A DNA stretch of 61,336 nucleotides from an uncultured Lachnospiraceae bacterium. GTDB lineage: Bacteria > Bacillota > Clostridia > Lachnospirales > Lachnospiraceae. The stretch is taken from contig CAJUEX010000016.1 of assembly GCA_910585715.1 (NCBI GenBank), forward strand, positions 1 through 61,336. Reading direction: 5' to 3'. The notes beneath the pieces are model-generated. The model ran no database searches. It was not told the DNA's origin and was given only the letters and a program-made list of their open reading frames with translations. Shown piece after piece: positions 61,283 to 61,336 of the stretch (position 1 is its first letter; every line of letters begins with the position of its first letter). The translations under genes were made by a program, and so were the position numbers.

Positions 61283-61336
61283 GGGATCTTAGCTCAGCTG
61301 GGAGAGCATCTGCCTTACAAGCAGAGGGTCACAGGT
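61283..61336 (+). tRNA. tRNA-Val (anticodon TAC), cut by window edge
   Basis: The sequence starts GGGATCTTAGCTCAGCTGGG with the D-arm GCTC/GAGC. The anticodon stem TCTGC/GCAGA encloses CTTACAA (anticodon TAC). The window ends inside the T-arm. It may head a tRNA cluster. Confidence 0.93.

Overview
This window reads as chromosomal DNA from a low-to-mid-GC, spore-forming Firmicute of the gut Lachnospiraceae (Clostridium cluster XIVa) type. The evidence is a sigH-rlmB-mrnC-cysS-cysE block as in Bacillus/Clostridia, a YerC-type regulator, a DUF1836 protein, a class III fructose bisphosphatase, strong GGAGG ribosome sites, and large surface proteins ending in BspA-like leucine-rich repeats. I cannot name the genus from sequence alone. 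There is no prophage, plasmid backbone, CRISPR array, rRNA operon or complete insertion sequence.

Layout. 0-8 kb: a bifunctional amidase/GH25 wall hydrolase, a DUF1836 protein, tRNA-Ser(CGA), a PHP phosphoesterase, a YerC/TrpR-like regulator, niaR with an EIIC-like membrane protein, a cold-shock protein and a solitary eukaryotic-type hisA. 8-14 kb: a low-complexity lipoprotein, then a lysine-riboswitch-controlled dapA-dapB with fbp directly downstream, a CobO-like adenosyltransferase and a double OB-fold SSB-like protein. 14-26 kb: typA, mgtE, an IMPACT/YigZ protein, a class A penicillin-binding protein, a large GT-C-like membrane protein and a receiver-domain protein. 26-31 kb: a decayed accessory patch with two lipoproteins, blaI with a gutted blaR1, frameshifted small coiled-coil genes and tRNA-Thr(GGT). 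31-36 kb: a cysteine T-box leader in front of cysE-cysS-mrnC-rlmB-sigH. 36-40 kb: a DUF2207 membrane protein, an Eis-like acetyltransferase and ispF.

40-61 kb is the highlight: four consecutive, same-strand genes for very large secreted GH13 enzymes. They are an AmyE-type (GH13_28) amylase carrying CBM26 and a CBM74-like raw-starch module, a second GH13 amylase with Big_2 domains and CBM26, a MalS-like (GH13_19) amylase with CBM26, and a type I pullulanase with CBM26. All four end in essentially the same C-terminal block: YDG-type repeats, CxxC repeats, BspA-like LRR, lysine-rich tail. They look like an extracellular system for degrading granular starch, with alpha-1,4 cleavage, alpha-1,6 debranching, granule binding and a shared anchoring or assembly module. 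The first gene has a promoter followed by three copies of an 8-bp palindrome, an apparent operator. A tRNA-Val(TAC) starts at the right edge.

A second theme is a family of palindromic elements scattered between genes. Short (63-64 bp) and long (about 210-280 bp) copies share GTAACAGT-type inverted ends, three copies are flanked by 8-bp direct repeats like target-site duplications, and four of the long ones share an internal core with a conserved 7-nt apical loop. They tend to sit within a few bases of stop codons.
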